DNA of 59,014 nt from Clostridia bacterium. Its GTDB lineage: Bacteria > Bacillota > Clostridia > Christensenellales > Aristaeellaceae. The notes under the pieces are model-generated. The model was not told the origin of the DNA. It was given only the letters and a program-made list of their open reading frames with translations, and did no database searches. Shown piece after piece: positions 1-8,811 of the stretch (the first letter of the stretch is position 1; each line of letters opens with the position of its first letter). Position numbers and translations under genes: made by a program. The stretch is taken from the NCBI GenBank assembly GCA_017431365.1, contig JAFRLF010000070.1, forward strand, positions 1 to 59,014, given 5' to 3'.

Positions 1-69
1 GCCGAGCAGCATGACCATGGCCAACATCCAGGCCAGGAATCTGCGAAGACGATACGCTGTCTGTTTCAT
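1..69 (-). CDS. N-terminus of a secreted or membrane protein, cut by the window edge
   Basis: Only 23 codons are visible. They begin at ATG 69 and read leftward off the window. The segment MKQTAYRLRRF followed by LAWMLAMVMLLG has a basic N-region and a hydrophobic core, so it looks like a signal peptide or first membrane helix. A GGAGG ribosome site sits about 9 bases upstream of the ATG (near 79-83). It is divergent from the type VII secretion cluster that starts at 356. No function can be assigned from this fragment. Confidence 0.6.
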   Translation of the reverse strand, partial: MKQTAYRLRRFLAWMLAMVMLLG

Positions 70-250
70 GTCTTTCCGCCTCCAACGCGTTTTTAACCTG
101 AAATCTACCGAACGAAGGATATAGGTATCCCCGCCCATATTTCCATGCCATATATAATAAAACATAATGGTACGATTGTCAAATGTTTTTTTCCTTTTTT
201 TGTTACGATTACGTAACATCGTAGAAACATTTTTACGATACATACTTAAA

Positions 251-279
251 ACACTTGAAGTACCCGTTTATGATATAAT
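251..279 (+). promoter_or_regulatory. Weak candidate promoter for the T7SS cluster, in the 70-355 intergenic region
   Basis: A perfect TATAAT lies at 274-279 in an AT-rich stretch upstream of the first FHA gene. No good -35 is present: ACACTT at 251-256 gives 17-base spacing but matches poorly. The rest of 70-355 is AT-rich between about 150 and 295, then turns GC-rich just before the ribosome site at 344-348. I see no RNA gene there. The reading frame open from 167 is not used as coding because a good GGAGG-ATG and a signal peptide begin at 356. Confidence 0.3.
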
Positions 280-355
280 TATTTTAGTTTATACATATGC
301 GGCAATCCGGCCTCAGCGGCGCCGGGGGCCGCGCCTAGTCATTGGAGGAGAGTAT

Positions 356-1567
356 ATGCGCCCTGTCTGCAAGATCCTGACCTTTCTGATCGCCATGACG
401 CTCGTCCTGGGGAGCGCCGCCCTGGCCACCCAGGCGCCAACCCCCGTGCCGGACTATCCGCCGGAGGGTCACGCGCATTCTTCCGAGGAGTACATCCTCA
501 GGCTCTATCATGAGGACGAAGAGCGCAAGAACGATCTCGTCACCTGCCGTGAGATCCTCCGCGACTACGGCTACTATGACACCGACATCGACAATAACTA
601 CATTTATTCAAACAACACCCTGATCGACAACGACATGGTGGCCCTTGAAATGTTCTGCCGCACAAACGGCATGGAATACGATCAGTACGGCCTGCTCCTG
701 CAGACCTGGTACGACATGCTCGACCGCAAGGGAAAAAACACCGTCGTCAACCTTGTCGCGCAGCAGGCGCAGCCGGCCGCTCAGTACGCCTTCATCCCCT
801 ACGGCACCACGGGCAGCGAGACCATCTCCTCCATTCAAGGCGCGCTGAGCAACTGGGGCTTCCTTCAGGACGCCTACACCCCCGGCAACTATGAGGAGTC
901 GACCTACAACGCGCTGAGCGCGTGCTTCGCCTTTAACAACATCGTCGACACGCAGAGAGAACTGCAGGGCCTGAGCGCCGAGCTGCAGCGCTACATTCTC
1001 GAAAACGGCAACGCCATCGCGACACCTTCCCCCTCGCCCGTGCCCGTCGAGGCCACACCCGAACCCACCGCCGCCGTCGGCGCGGTGCAGAAGGTGCGCA
1101 ACTACTTCCTCGCCCATACGAAGATCGGCGGCATCGGCATCCCCAACCTGGCGCTGTGGCTCATCGGAATCGTGCTGATCGTGCTGATCATCTTCGCCGT
1201 GGCGCACTTCTTCGGTCCGGGCGTCAAGACCGGCTCTTCTGTCACGCCCGGCAAGGGAAACGTGCTCTCCTTCGACATCATGTACAACGGTCAGCAGAAG
1301 CACTTCGACTGCATCGTGACCAAAGTGCTGAACATCGGCCGCGGCGTCGGCGTGTTCCCCCTGTTTTTGGACGACACGTCCGTCTCCCGCAAGCACTGCG
1401 AGATCTTCTACCAGAGCGGGCAGCTCATGCTGAAGGACTATTCGACGCTGGGCACCCTCGTCAACGACCGGATGGTCAACAACACCGAGTGCCGCCTGAA
1501 CCCCGGCGACCGCATTCGCATCGGCGATCACTACATCGTCCTCAACTTCACGCCGAAAGGAAGGTAA
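356..1567 (+). CDS. Secreted/membrane-anchored FHA protein with peptidoglycan-binding-like repeats, T7SS-associated
   Basis: Start chosen at ATG 356, which has GGAGG 8 bases upstream and gives a clear signal peptide (residues 1-24, ending SAALA). The longer frame from 167 has no ribosome site. Residues about 60-115 and 150-195 resemble the short helical peptidoglycan-binding fold (ILRDYGYYD..., IQGALSNWGF...). A Thr/Pro-rich linker follows, then one membrane helix (about 260-286) and a C-terminal FHA domain (about 323-402) with IGRG, SRKHCEIF and a GT..ND turn. FHA domains bind phosphothreonine peptides. The order places the wall-binding half outside and the FHA domain in the cytoplasm. It is the first gene of the cluster and precedes a second FHA membrane protein and EssC, so a structural role in that machine, perhaps replacing EssB, is inferred. 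Confidence 0.75.
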   Translation: MRPVCKILTFLIAMTLVLGSAALATQAPTPVPDYPPEGHAHSSEEYILRLYHEDEERKNDLVTCREILRDYGYYDTDIDNNYIYSNNTLIDNDMVALEMFCRTNGMEYDQYGLLLQTWYDMLDRKGKNTVVNLVAQQAQPAAQYAFIPYGTTGSETISSIQGALSNWGFLQDAYTPGNYEESTYNALSACFAFNNIVDTQRELQGLSAELQRYILENGNAIATPSPSPVPVEATPEPTAAVGAVQKVRNYFLAHTKIGGIGIPNLALWLIGIVLIVLIIFAVAHFFGPGVKTGSSVTPGKGNVLSFDIMYNGQQKHFDCIVTKVLNIGRGVGVFPLFLDDTSVSRKHCEIFYQSGQLMLKDYSTLGTLVNDRMVNNTECRLNPGDRIRIGDHYIVLNFTPKGR

Positions 1568-1574
1568 TCACGCC

Positions 1575-2159
1575 GTGCAGACACCCGAAAACAAGCCGGA
1601 CAGCGGAAAACCCGCCTTTCCTCTGTATTACCTCGCAGCGGGGATACCTCTTCTGTTTCTGCTGTTGATACTGTTCATCTTCTCACCGCTGGCAGGGCTG
1701 CTTGTCGTGCTGCTTCTGGTCGTCGGGGCGGGCCTTCTCTATCGGAAAAAGCCCGAGCTTTTCGCCTTCCTTAAAAGGAAGAAAGCGGCGGCTCCCTCGG
1801 CGCCCACGCCCAGCGCTCCCCTGTCGAACAGCATCCGCGACCGGCAAAAGAAGTCGTACATGTCCCTCGTCAGCATCAACGCGGCCAACCAGCAGATCAT
1901 CCTCGTCAACAAGACGCCGTTCACCGTCGGGCGCGACGCGGGATGCGATCACGTCCTGGACTACAGCCAGGTCAGCCGCATACACATCACCATCACCTAT
2001 GACGAAAGCGCGCAGCTTTGCTACGTGCAGGATCAGTCGAGCAACGGCACCTTCCTGAACGGGAGGCGGCTGCTGCGCGGGAACCGCACGGCCCTGCACC
2101 AGCGCGATACGCTGCAGATCTCCGGCGTCATCTTCTCCGTGGAATACGCACACTTCTGA
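1575..2159 (+). CDS. Small membrane protein with C-terminal FHA domain, T7SS-associated
   Basis: 194 residues from a GTG start. Residues about 17-55 form a double hydrophobic segment (LAAGIPLLFLLLILFIF, then LLVVLLLVVGAGLL), followed by a basic stretch (FLKRKK) that should face the cytoplasm. Residues about 110-194 are an FHA domain with TVGRDAGCD, SRIHITI and SSNGTFLNGRRL, the canonical phosphopeptide-binding loops. It starts 7 bases after the previous FHA gene and precedes the FHA-bearing EssC. All three likely belong to one complex that senses or is assembled by Thr phosphorylation. No Ser/Thr kinase or phosphatase is adjacent inside the window. Confidence 0.75.
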   Translation: MQTPENKPDSGKPAFPLYYLAAGIPLLFLLLILFIFSPLAGLLVVLLLVVGAGLLYRKKPELFAFLKRKKAAAPSAPTPSAPLSNSIRDRQKKSYMSLVSINAANQQIILVNKTPFTVGRDAGCDHVLDYSQVSRIHITITYDESAQLCYVQDQSSNGTFLNGRRLLRGNRTALHQRDTLQISGVIFSVEYAHF

Positions 2160-2198
2160 CACCCCGTCACCTACGACAAACGATAGGGAGTTCATGTT

Positions 2199-5100
2199 AT
2201 GTACGCAGCCTGGCTTTTCTTCGGGGATCATTTCAAGGATATATTCTTTCCCAATCTGGAAAACTGGACGAGTCAGATCGTCGTCACGCAGGCGGAGAGC
2301 GGCTTCAGCGCCGACTCGATCTTCGGGGCGCGCGCCCTCGACGGAAAGGTGTACCTGACGCCCGCGTCCGGCTTTGTGTGGAAAAACGACCATACGGGCG
2401 GCGAGCGCGTCATCGACCTCGAACGGCCGAACGCGTTTATGAGCCGTGAAGGCGAGATCACCGTCATCCTCAAATGGCTCGACCCGTCCCAGCTCGCCTT
2501 TGTGAAGTACATGGCGGACAGCGCTCCCGTCACCATCGGCCGCGACAGTCAGAACACGGTCACCGACAACGACACGCGCCTGTCAAGCGCCCACGGCTGG
2601 CTGTCATACGACGCAAGCGGTCAGGGCACGTACACGGACAACGCCTCTTCAAACGGCACATATCTGAACGGCCGCCGCGTCAGCGCCAACTCCGTGCTCC
2701 TGCAGTTCGGCGACATGCTGACCTTCCCCTCCGGGCTGAAGATCGTCTATCTCGGAACCGTGCTGGCCATTAATCAGCTGGTCTCCCTGGAGCACGTGAA
2801 CCTGCACCGCGCCTACTTCAAAACGCAGGTCCCCATGTCCGAGGAGGAAGAAAAGCACCTCCCCAGCCTGTACGTACAGTACCACCGCGCGCCGCGCATG
2901 CTGCAGAAAGCCGTCACCGAAACCATCGAAATCGAACCGCCCCTGTCCAAGAGCGTGGGCAACAATCAGCCGCTGCTCTTGCAGGTCGGCCCCTCCGCCA
3001 CGATGATCCTGCCCATGCTGATGGGCTCGGTCTTCGCCGGGCAGAGCGGCATGCGCTCCGCCGGCCTCGTCATGGTGTCGACGTCCGCCATCCTGGCGGT
3101 AAGCTGGGCGCTCGTCAACCGGCGCTACCGCCGCAAACAGGAGGCCCTGGCCGAGAACGCCCGCGTGTCGCTGTATCAGCAGTATATCGCCGAGATGGAA
3201 AAGACGCTCTCCGACCTCTCCGAACAGGAGTTCAACCGCCTGGTGAGCACCTATCCCAACGTCGGCGAATGCGTCACCCTGCCCACGGACGGCACGTCCC
3301 GCCTGTGGAGCCGCATGCCCACGCATTCGGATTTCCTCAACGTCCGCCTGGGTCTCGGGGACGTGCCCCTGCCCAGCGAGATCACCACGCAAAAGGTCAA
3401 GCTCTCCATCATCGACGACCCGCTCCGCTCCGAGCCCGAGCGCCTGAAAAACACCTATTCGAATATAAACAACGCGCCCGTCCTGGCCGCCCTGCGCGGC
3501 GAATCCGTCGTCGGCATCCTGGGACAGGACGAGGCCGTCCAGTTCGCCCAGGGCATGCTCATGCAGATCGCGGCGCTGCACAGCTACCACGACGTGCGCA
3601 TCGTCGTCTTCACCGGCGAAAACACGGCCACCCAGTGGTCGTGGGCGCGCTGGCTGCCTCATGTGTTTGCCTCCGAGGACCGTCAGATGCGCATGGTCGT
3701 CTCCACGCCCAAGGCCATCCATGAGGTTATGAACAGCCTGAGCGACGTGCTGAACATGCGCCGCCCGGAGGATGAGGAGAAGCAGAAGGCCCAGGACAGC
3801 ATGTCCGAGGAGGACCGCATCGCCCTCATGCCGCTGCCGCACTACGTCATATTCTGCACGGACTACAGATTGCTCGAAAACGAGCCCATCATGCGCCAGC
3901 TGCTGACGAACAAAGTCGGCATGACGCTGATCATGCTGGCGCCCAGCATGGAGCTTCTGCCGAAGGAGTGCCGCGTCATCCTCAACGTCGCGGCCAAGCC
4001 CGGCCTGCTGCACACGTCTGACGGCGAGACCCGCGCCGTCGACTTCGAGTATCCCAACGGGAACCTGCTGACAACCTTCGCCAACCAGATCGCGCCGCTG
4101 CGCGTCAAGGACGCGGCCGAAAACGCCGCCATACCCACGCTGGTGTCCTTCCTGGACATCTACGGCGTGCGCCGCGTGACCGAGCTGGACGTGTGGCGCA
4201 TGTGGACTGAAAACCACACCTACGACGGCCTGCGCTCCACCATCGGCTACGCCGCCGGATCTCAGCCGTTCGTGCTCGACATCTCCGACAAATACCACGG
4301 TCCGCACGGACTGATCGCCGGGACCACAGGTTCCGGCAAGTCCGTCATGCTGCAGACTTATATCCTCTCCCTGGCGCTCAACTACAGCCCCGCCGAGGTG
4401 CAGTTCGTGCTGATCGACTACAAGGGCGGCGGCATGGCGGACGCCTTCCGCACGCTGCCCCACGTCGCCGGCATCATCGACAACCTGCAGGGCGAGCTGA
4501 TCATCAGCCGCGCGCTCGCCTCCCTCAACGGCGAGATCCATCGCCGCGAGCACATCTTCAAGGAACACGGCGTCGACAAGATCGACGACTACAACCGCAT
4601 TTACGGCGCCGATCCCAACGAGCCGACGCTGCCGCATCTGATCATCATTGTGGACGAATTCGCCGAACTGAAGAGCGAACAGCCCGAATTCATGGCCGAG
4701 CTGGTATCGGCCTCGCGCGTCGGCCGCTCCCTGGGCGTCCACCTGATCCTGGCCACACAGAAGCCCAGCAACTCCGTCAGCGACGAAATCTGGGCCAACT
4801 CCCGCTTCCACCTGTGCCTGCGCGTGCAGACCCGCAGCGACTCCATGGAAATGCTCAAGCGCCCGGACGCCGCCTTCATCAAGGGCATGGGCCGGTGCTT
4901 TATCCAGATCGGCAACGACGAGCTGTTCGAGCAGGTGCAGACCAGCTATTCCGGCCTCGAATACAACCCCAACGAGCCCCGCGCCGAAGAGATGCCCCAT
5001 CTGCTCAACGACGCCGGCCAGACCGTGCGCGTCCCCCGCGCCAAGAAAAAGCGCAACGCCCGCGAGAAGGAGACCACGCAGATGGACGCGGTGCTGGACC

Positions 5101-7112
5101 GCATCGGCCAGATCGCCCAGGAACACCACCTGGATCATCAGCGGCAGTTGTGGCTCCCGCCCATGCCGAATCAGCTGTACTTCAGCCAGATGCAGATCTA
5201 CAACGACGTCACCGTCCGCGACGGGCGTTACGCCAACGCGCCGGAGCGCCTGACCGCGCTCCTGGGCCTGGCCGACGACGTGGCCGCCCAGCGGTACGTG
5301 CCCTTCGTCGTGGACATGGCGCTGACGCGCAACCTGATGATCGTGGGCCTGGCCGGCACGGGCAAGACCACCGCCGTGCAGAGCATGGTGACCTCGCTGT
5401 GCGGACAGTACGATCCCGAACACCTGAATATCTACATCATGTCCCTCACGAGCCAGACGCTGGGCACGCTCAAGGCCTTCCCGCACGTGGGCGACATTGT
5501 ATACGAAAGCGACACTGTGGAAATCAAGCGCCTCATCAACATGCTGTATGAGGAGGAAAACCGCCGCAGCCAGCTCTTCGCCGAGCTGTCCACAGACAGC
5601 TTCATTGAGTATAACAGGGCCTGTGAGAACGAGGGACGCGACATCGTGCCCGCTATCGTCGTTTTCATCGACCGCTACGAGCAGATCAGGACGATGTTCG
5701 AAAACGACGAGTTCTATACCGCCCGCATTCAGGCGCTGCTGCGCGAGGGCAGCGGCCGCGGCATTTACTTCGTCGTGACGGCGCTGGGAAAGAACGAGAT
5801 CCAGCCGAGGCTGCACGCCTTCTTCGGCGGCATAGCCCTGCAGCAGCACGAGCGCGCCGACTACTCCGACGTCATCGGCCAGCGCGTCCCCTACGACATG
5901 CCGCCCATCGCCAGCGTTTCCGGACGCGCCATGGGCGTGGTCGTCAACGGAGACACATCCACGCCCTACGAGATCCACTTCGCCCTGGGCGGGCACCCGG
6001 CGGGTGCTCCGTCGCGCGAGGATTTCGCGCCCCTGGAGAATTACGCCGCCTACGCCATCGATTCGCAGCCGAAGCCGCTGCCGGCCCTGTCCGACGTCGA
6101 CCGAAACCGCGCCATCGCCGCGTACGCCGAGTCGCTCAATCAGGCCTGGAAGGGCCGCCGCCCGGCGCAGGTGCCCCGCATCCCCGAAAAGCCGGACTTC
6201 GCGCAGTTCACGAAGGCGCAGGACTACGCCGAGATCCAGAACACGGCTTACCGCCTGCCCGTCGGTTACGACGTGGCCAAGGGTTCCCTGGCCGCCATGG
6301 ACATGGAGAAGAACTACTCCATGATCGTCACCGGCCCCAAAAAGAGCGGCAAGACCAACTTCCTCAAGATGGTGGCGCGCCTGTTCGCGGAGCGGAACGC
6401 GGACGTCTACATCTACGGCGACACCAACTGGAAAAAGGTGGCCGACGAGACCGGCGCGCACCTTTACACCACAGAGGCCGAATTCGTGGCGTTTATGGAC
6501 ATGTTCATCCGCGAGTACCCCGGCAAGCGGCGCGAACCCCGCGCCAAGGCCCTCGCGCAAGGCCGCGCTCAGGCGCGCAAGGTGGCGCAGAGCTTCAAGC
6601 CCTGCGTGCTGATCATCGACAACGCCGAGCGCATATCCGGCGGGTTCAACGCGCCCGTCTACACGACCAGCGCGGATCAGGCCATCGCCGACTACGAAGC
6701 CGCCGTCAAGGCCGCCGAAGAGGGCAAGGGCGCCATGCCGGCCAAGCCCTCCGACGAGATCTACGCCCTGGCCAAGCACCCAATACGCCACAATATCCCG
6801 ACGAAGAAGTTCATCATGGACGTCCTGAGCCAGATGACGAACACGGCCGAGCTCTACGGCATATTCACCTTCATGGCGCTGTCGTTCAACAACGCACCCG
6901 CCGCGCGCGAAGCGCCGCTCAAAGCCCTCATCGAACAGGGCCGCGGGGTCGCCCTGGGCGGCAAGCTGAACGATTACGATTTCCTGGGCGTCGGCTCGTC
7001 CATGCCCTCGCAGAGCCGCAGCGCGGCGCTGCCCGCCGGCTCGGGCTACCTGGTGACGGACGCGGGCATCGCGTCCATCCGCGTCCCGCTGGCCGATTCC
7101 GACGAAGACTGA
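2199..7112 (+). CDS. essC: EssC-type FtsK/SpoIIIE ATPase of a type VII secretion system
   Basis: 1637 residues, the usual size for Firmicutes EssC. An N-terminal FHA domain lies around residues 105-190 (TIGRDSQ, SSNGTYLNGRR). A paired hydrophobic segment at about 263-308 is the membrane anchor. Three P-loop domains follow. D1 has GTTGSGKS near 707 and Walker B IIIVDEFAEL near 815. D2 has GLAGTGKTT near 1049 with FIDRYEQ, where the usual catalytic Glu after Asp is Arg. D3 has GPKKSGKTN near 1378 with IIDNAER. D1 carries the intact Walker B, so it is the likely active motor, as in characterised EssC/EccC; D2 and D3 look degenerate. The protein drives export of WXG100-type substrates across the membrane; none is encoded in this window. 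Confidence 0.92.
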   Translation: MYAAWLFFGDHFKDIFFPNLENWTSQIVVTQAESGFSADSIFGARALDGKVYLTPASGFVWKNDHTGGERVIDLERPNAFMSREGEITVILKWLDPSQLAFVKYMADSAPVTIGRDSQNTVTDNDTRLSSAHGWLSYDASGQGTYTDNASSNGTYLNGRRVSANSVLLQFGDMLTFPSGLKIVYLGTVLAINQLVSLEHVNLHRAYFKTQVPMSEEEEKHLPSLYVQYHRAPRMLQKAVTETIEIEPPLSKSVGNNQPLLLQVGPSATMILPMLMGSVFAGQSGMRSAGLVMVSTSAILAVSWALVNRRYRRKQEALAENARVSLYQQYIAEMEKTLSDLSEQEFNRLVSTYPNVGECVTLPTDGTSRLWSRMPTHSDFLNVRLGLGDVPLPSEITTQKVKLSIIDDPLRSEPERLKNTYSNINNAPVLAALRGESVVGILGQDEAVQFAQGMLMQIAALHSYHDVRIVVFTGENTATQWSWARWLPHVFASEDRQMRMVVSTPKAIHEVMNSLSDVLNMRRPEDEEKQKAQDSMSEEDRIALMPLPHYVIFCTDYRLLENEPIMRQLLTNKVGMTLIMLAPSMELLPKECRVILNVAAKPGLLHTSDGETRAVDFEYPNGNLLTTFANQIAPLRVKDAAENAAIPTLVSFLDIYGVRRVTELDVWRMWTENHTYDGLRSTIGYAAGSQPFVLDISDKYHGPHGLIAGTTGSGKSVMLQTYILSLALNYSPAEVQFVLIDYKGGGMADAFRTLPHVAGIIDNLQGELIISRALASLNGEIHRREHIFKEHGVDKIDDYNRIYGADPNEPTLPHLIIIVDEFAELKSEQPEFMAELVSASRVGRSLGVHLILATQKPSNSVSDEIWANSRFHLCLRVQTRSDSMEMLKRPDAAFIKGMGRCFIQIGNDELFEQVQTSYSGLEYNPNEPRAEEMPHLLNDAGQTVRVPRAKKKRNAREKETTQMDAVLDRIGQIAQEHHLDHQRQLWLPPMPNQLYFSQMQIYNDVTVRDGRYANAPERLTALLGLADDVAAQRYVPFVVDMALTRNLMIVGLAGTGKTTAVQSMVTSLCGQYDPEHLNIYIMSLTSQTLGTLKAFPHVGDIVYESDTVEIKRLINMLYEEENRRSQLFAELSTDSFIEYNRACENEGRDIVPAIVVFIDRYEQIRTMFENDEFYTARIQALLREGSGRGIYFVVTALGKNEIQPRLHAFFGGIALQQHERADYSDVIGQRVPYDMPPIASVSGRAMGVVVNGDTSTPYEIHFALGGHPAGAPSREDFAPLENYAAYAIDSQPKPLPALSDVDRNRAIAAYAESLNQAWKGRRPAQVPRIPEKPDFAQFTKAQDYAEIQNTAYRLPVGYDVAKGSLAAMDMEKNYSMIVTGPKKSGKTNFLKMVARLFAERNADVYIYGDTNWKKVADETGAHLYTTEAEFVAFMDMFIREYPGKRREPRAKALAQGRAQARKVAQSFKPCVLIIDNAERISGGFNAPVYTTSADQAIADYEAAVKAAEEGKGAMPAKPSDEIYALAKHPIRHNIPTKKFIMDVLSQMTNTAELYGIFTFMALSFNNAPAAREAPLKALIEQGRGVALGGKLNDYDFLGVGSSMPSQSRSAALPAGSGYLVTDAGIASIRVPLADSDED

Positions 7113-7162
7113 CAACCCGATTCGCAGGACAGATCACACGCTACTGAACGGAGGTGAGGCGG

Positions 7163-7909
7163 TTGCTCCCGGTGCTGATACTCGAAGCGGATCCATCCCT
7201 GCGCGCCGCCGTGGTCGAGCAGTTAAAGCTCGTCGATACCTCCAGCATACTCAGGATCGTCCTGGCCAGCGACTCGGCCGAAGGCATCGAGAGGCAGTTT
7301 TCGCTGATGGATGGGATCACGATGATCATCCTCGGCCTGTCGCTCAAGTACAAGAACAGGACGCGGGGGCTCGATCTGGGACACAAGGTCATGCGCGCCA
7401 ACCGCGACAATTACGCCGTCTACCTGATCCACGAAGCCAAAGACATCGAGAGCGTCCTTCTGTCGTGCGACCGGCCGGCCGGCATGCTGCTGGCGCCGTT
7501 CACCCGGGAGCGGATCGCCTCGTGCATCGGTCGCGTGATCGAGGATTACAAATCCCAGAACGAAGCGGAGGGCGACGCGGCCTGCCTGACCGTCTCCTCC
7601 GGCACCTCGACCTACAGAATCCCCTTCGATCAGATCACCTACATCGAAGCGCTGGATAAAAAGCTCAGCATATACACGCAGAGACAGACCATCACCCTGC
7701 GCGCCACCCTGGGCAAGCTGATCGAACAACTGCCGCCTCAGTTCGTGCGGTGCCACCGCTCCTACGTCGTCAACATCAATTACGTCAGTCAGACGGATTA
7801 CGCCGACATGACGCTGACCCTCTTTGACGGGGACTCGCTCCCCATTTCCCGTTCCAGCCGCGGCGAGCTCAAGGCCGCCCTGGACAGCATAAAGGAGACG
7901 CAGGCATGA
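7163..7909 (+). CDS. LytTR-family transcriptional regulator with degenerate receiver domain
   Basis: Start set at TTG 7163, 8 bases after GGAGG (7150-7154); the GTG at 7154 overlaps that ribosome site. Residues 1 to about 115 have receiver-like spacing (VLILEADPSL at the N-terminus), but the phospho-acceptor strand reads IILGLSLK with Gly where Asp is expected, and the conserved Lys of the last strand appears as Ala in LLAPFT. It is probably a pseudo-receiver that does not use phosphorylation. Residues about 138-245 are a LytTR DNA-binding domain (IEALDKKLSIY, FVRCHRSYVVN). It sits between essC and the small T7SS genes and shares an ATGA overlap with the next gene, so it probably regulates this cluster. 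Confidence 0.82.
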   Translation: MLPVLILEADPSLRAAVVEQLKLVDTSSILRIVLASDSAEGIERQFSLMDGITMIILGLSLKYKNRTRGLDLGHKVMRANRDNYAVYLIHEAKDIESVLLSCDRPAGMLLAPFTRERIASCIGRVIEDYKSQNEAEGDAACLTVSSGTSTYRIPFDQITYIEALDKKLSIYTQRQTITLRATLGKLIEQLPPQFVRCHRSYVVNINYVSQTDYADMTLTLFDGDSLPISRSSRGELKAALDSIKETQA

Positions 7910-8460
7910 GTGGGGAACTGATCAGCTACCGCTACACGAGACAGGAGCTTCGGGCCCTCGGCATGGTCATGAACCTCACGCTGCCCGGGCTCGACCTGCC
8001 GCAGCTCACCGAGGAGGATTTCCATCACGCCGTCGACGAGATGGAGCGCGCGGGCTGCGTCGTGTCCGGCGACAATCAGCTGGGCGTGGACAGCCTGACG
8101 GCGCTGCTGCTGAACGAAATATCCGACTGCGCCACGTGGACGCGGCTGGACTCGGATAACGGTCAGGCGGCCGTTTTATGGGCGGGCGCTCACATGTACG
8201 TGGTCGCCTCGTTCAGCCGGATCAGTCCGGTCTCCCTGACGCCCTGCGAGACGGGCGCTGAGGCGCGCGAAGCGCTGGAGGAATCGCTGAACCGCCTCGA
8301 ATTGCCCATCTATCTGGATGGACCGGATGACAAAAGCGCGCCCCTGCCCGACGGCGTCATAAACACTGCCGACCAGACGCGCGCCGCCCTGGACTCGATA
8401 TTCGCCCCGCCGGACGCGCTGACCCCCGAAGTCACGACACCCATCGAGAATCTGTTCTGA
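7906..8460 (+). CDS. T7SS-cluster protein of unknown function, EspG-like in outline
   Basis: 184 residues; its ATG overlaps the stop of the LytTR gene (ATGA), so the two are translationally coupled. There is no signal peptide or membrane helix, so it should be cytoplasmic. The layout (an opening like YTRQELRALG...LTLPGLDLP, a central W-containing strand region, a mid-protein AVLWAGAHMYVVAS and a later VSLTPC strand pair before a helical end) recalls mycobacterial EspG, the cytosolic chaperone of ESX substrates. That resemblance is by eye and weak. Position between the regulator and the YukD-like gene supports a T7SS role. A substrate chaperone is one inference; a diverged structural subunit is the alternative. 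Confidence 0.55.
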   Translation: MSGELISYRYTRQELRALGMVMNLTLPGLDLPQLTEEDFHHAVDEMERAGCVVSGDNQLGVDSLTALLLNEISDCATWTRLDSDNGQAAVLWAGAHMYVVASFSRISPVSLTPCETGAEAREALEESLNRLELPIYLDGPDDKSAPLPDGVINTADQTRAALDSIFAPPDALTPEVTTPIENLF

Positions 8461-8470
8461 GGTGACGATA

Positions 8471-8722
8471 ATGGAAACGATCATTGTTGAACTGACGCTG
8501 CCCTCCACGTCCGCCACGTTCGATTTTCAGCTGCCCTCCACCGGCCGCGTCTGCGACGTGGTCAACGAAATCGTTCGCATCCTTGAGGCGACTCAGCAGA
8601 ACCTGAGCTTCGACAAGGATCAGACGGTCCTGTGCGACTTAGAGCACGGCTGCATCCTCGACCCCGCGCTGCACATCGCGGAGACGAGCCTGCACGACGG
8701 CTCAAAGCTCATGCTGCTCTGA
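8471..8722 (+). CDS. YukD/EsaB-like ubiquitin-fold T7SS accessory protein
   Basis: 83 residues. Start set at ATG 8471: the GAGGTGA that begins at 8459 is correctly spaced for it, while the GTG at 8462 lies inside that ribosome site. The sequence fits the YukD/EsaB ubiquitin-like fold: an opening beta strand (TIIVELTLP), an LPSTG turn, one helix (VVNEIVRILEA) and closing strands with L...SLHDGSKLMLL. EsaB/YukD proteins are small cytosolic T7SS components thought to regulate or assist EssC. Last gene of the cluster; a strong bidirectional terminator follows at 8764-8796. Confidence 0.72.
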   Translation: METIIVELTLPSTSATFDFQLPSTGRVCDVVNEIVRILEATQQNLSFDKDQTVLCDLEHGCILDPALHIAETSLHDGSKLMLL

Positions 8723-8754
8723 TCCCTGAGTCGAAAGGCGAATATAAACTAACT

Positions 8755-8808
8755 AAAACGGCGGCGGAGCGGCGCAATTGATCTGCGCCGCTCCGCTGCC
8801 GCTCTTTT
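8755..8808. terminator. Bidirectional rho-independent terminator
   Basis: A perfect 13-bp stem (8764-8776 with 8784-8796) closes a 7-base loop. On the + strand it is followed by a short T-rich tract (8803-8808), and on the - strand by TTTT (8755-8758 complement). It lies between the convergent T7SS cluster and the secreted-protein gene ending at 8812 and can stop both. Confidence 0.85.
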
Positions 8809-8811
8809 ATG

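Noticed and set aside
70-355. tRNA or riboswitch upstream of the T7SS cluster
   Set aside because: No cloverleaf or known aptamer motif was found; the stretch is simple AT-rich sequence followed by a short GC-rich leader.
2649-7115. 1488-codon open frame antisense to essC
   Set aside because: High GC keeps the opposite strand open. Its translation is His/Val/Asp-rich without domains, and essC on the other strand has unmistakable motifs.
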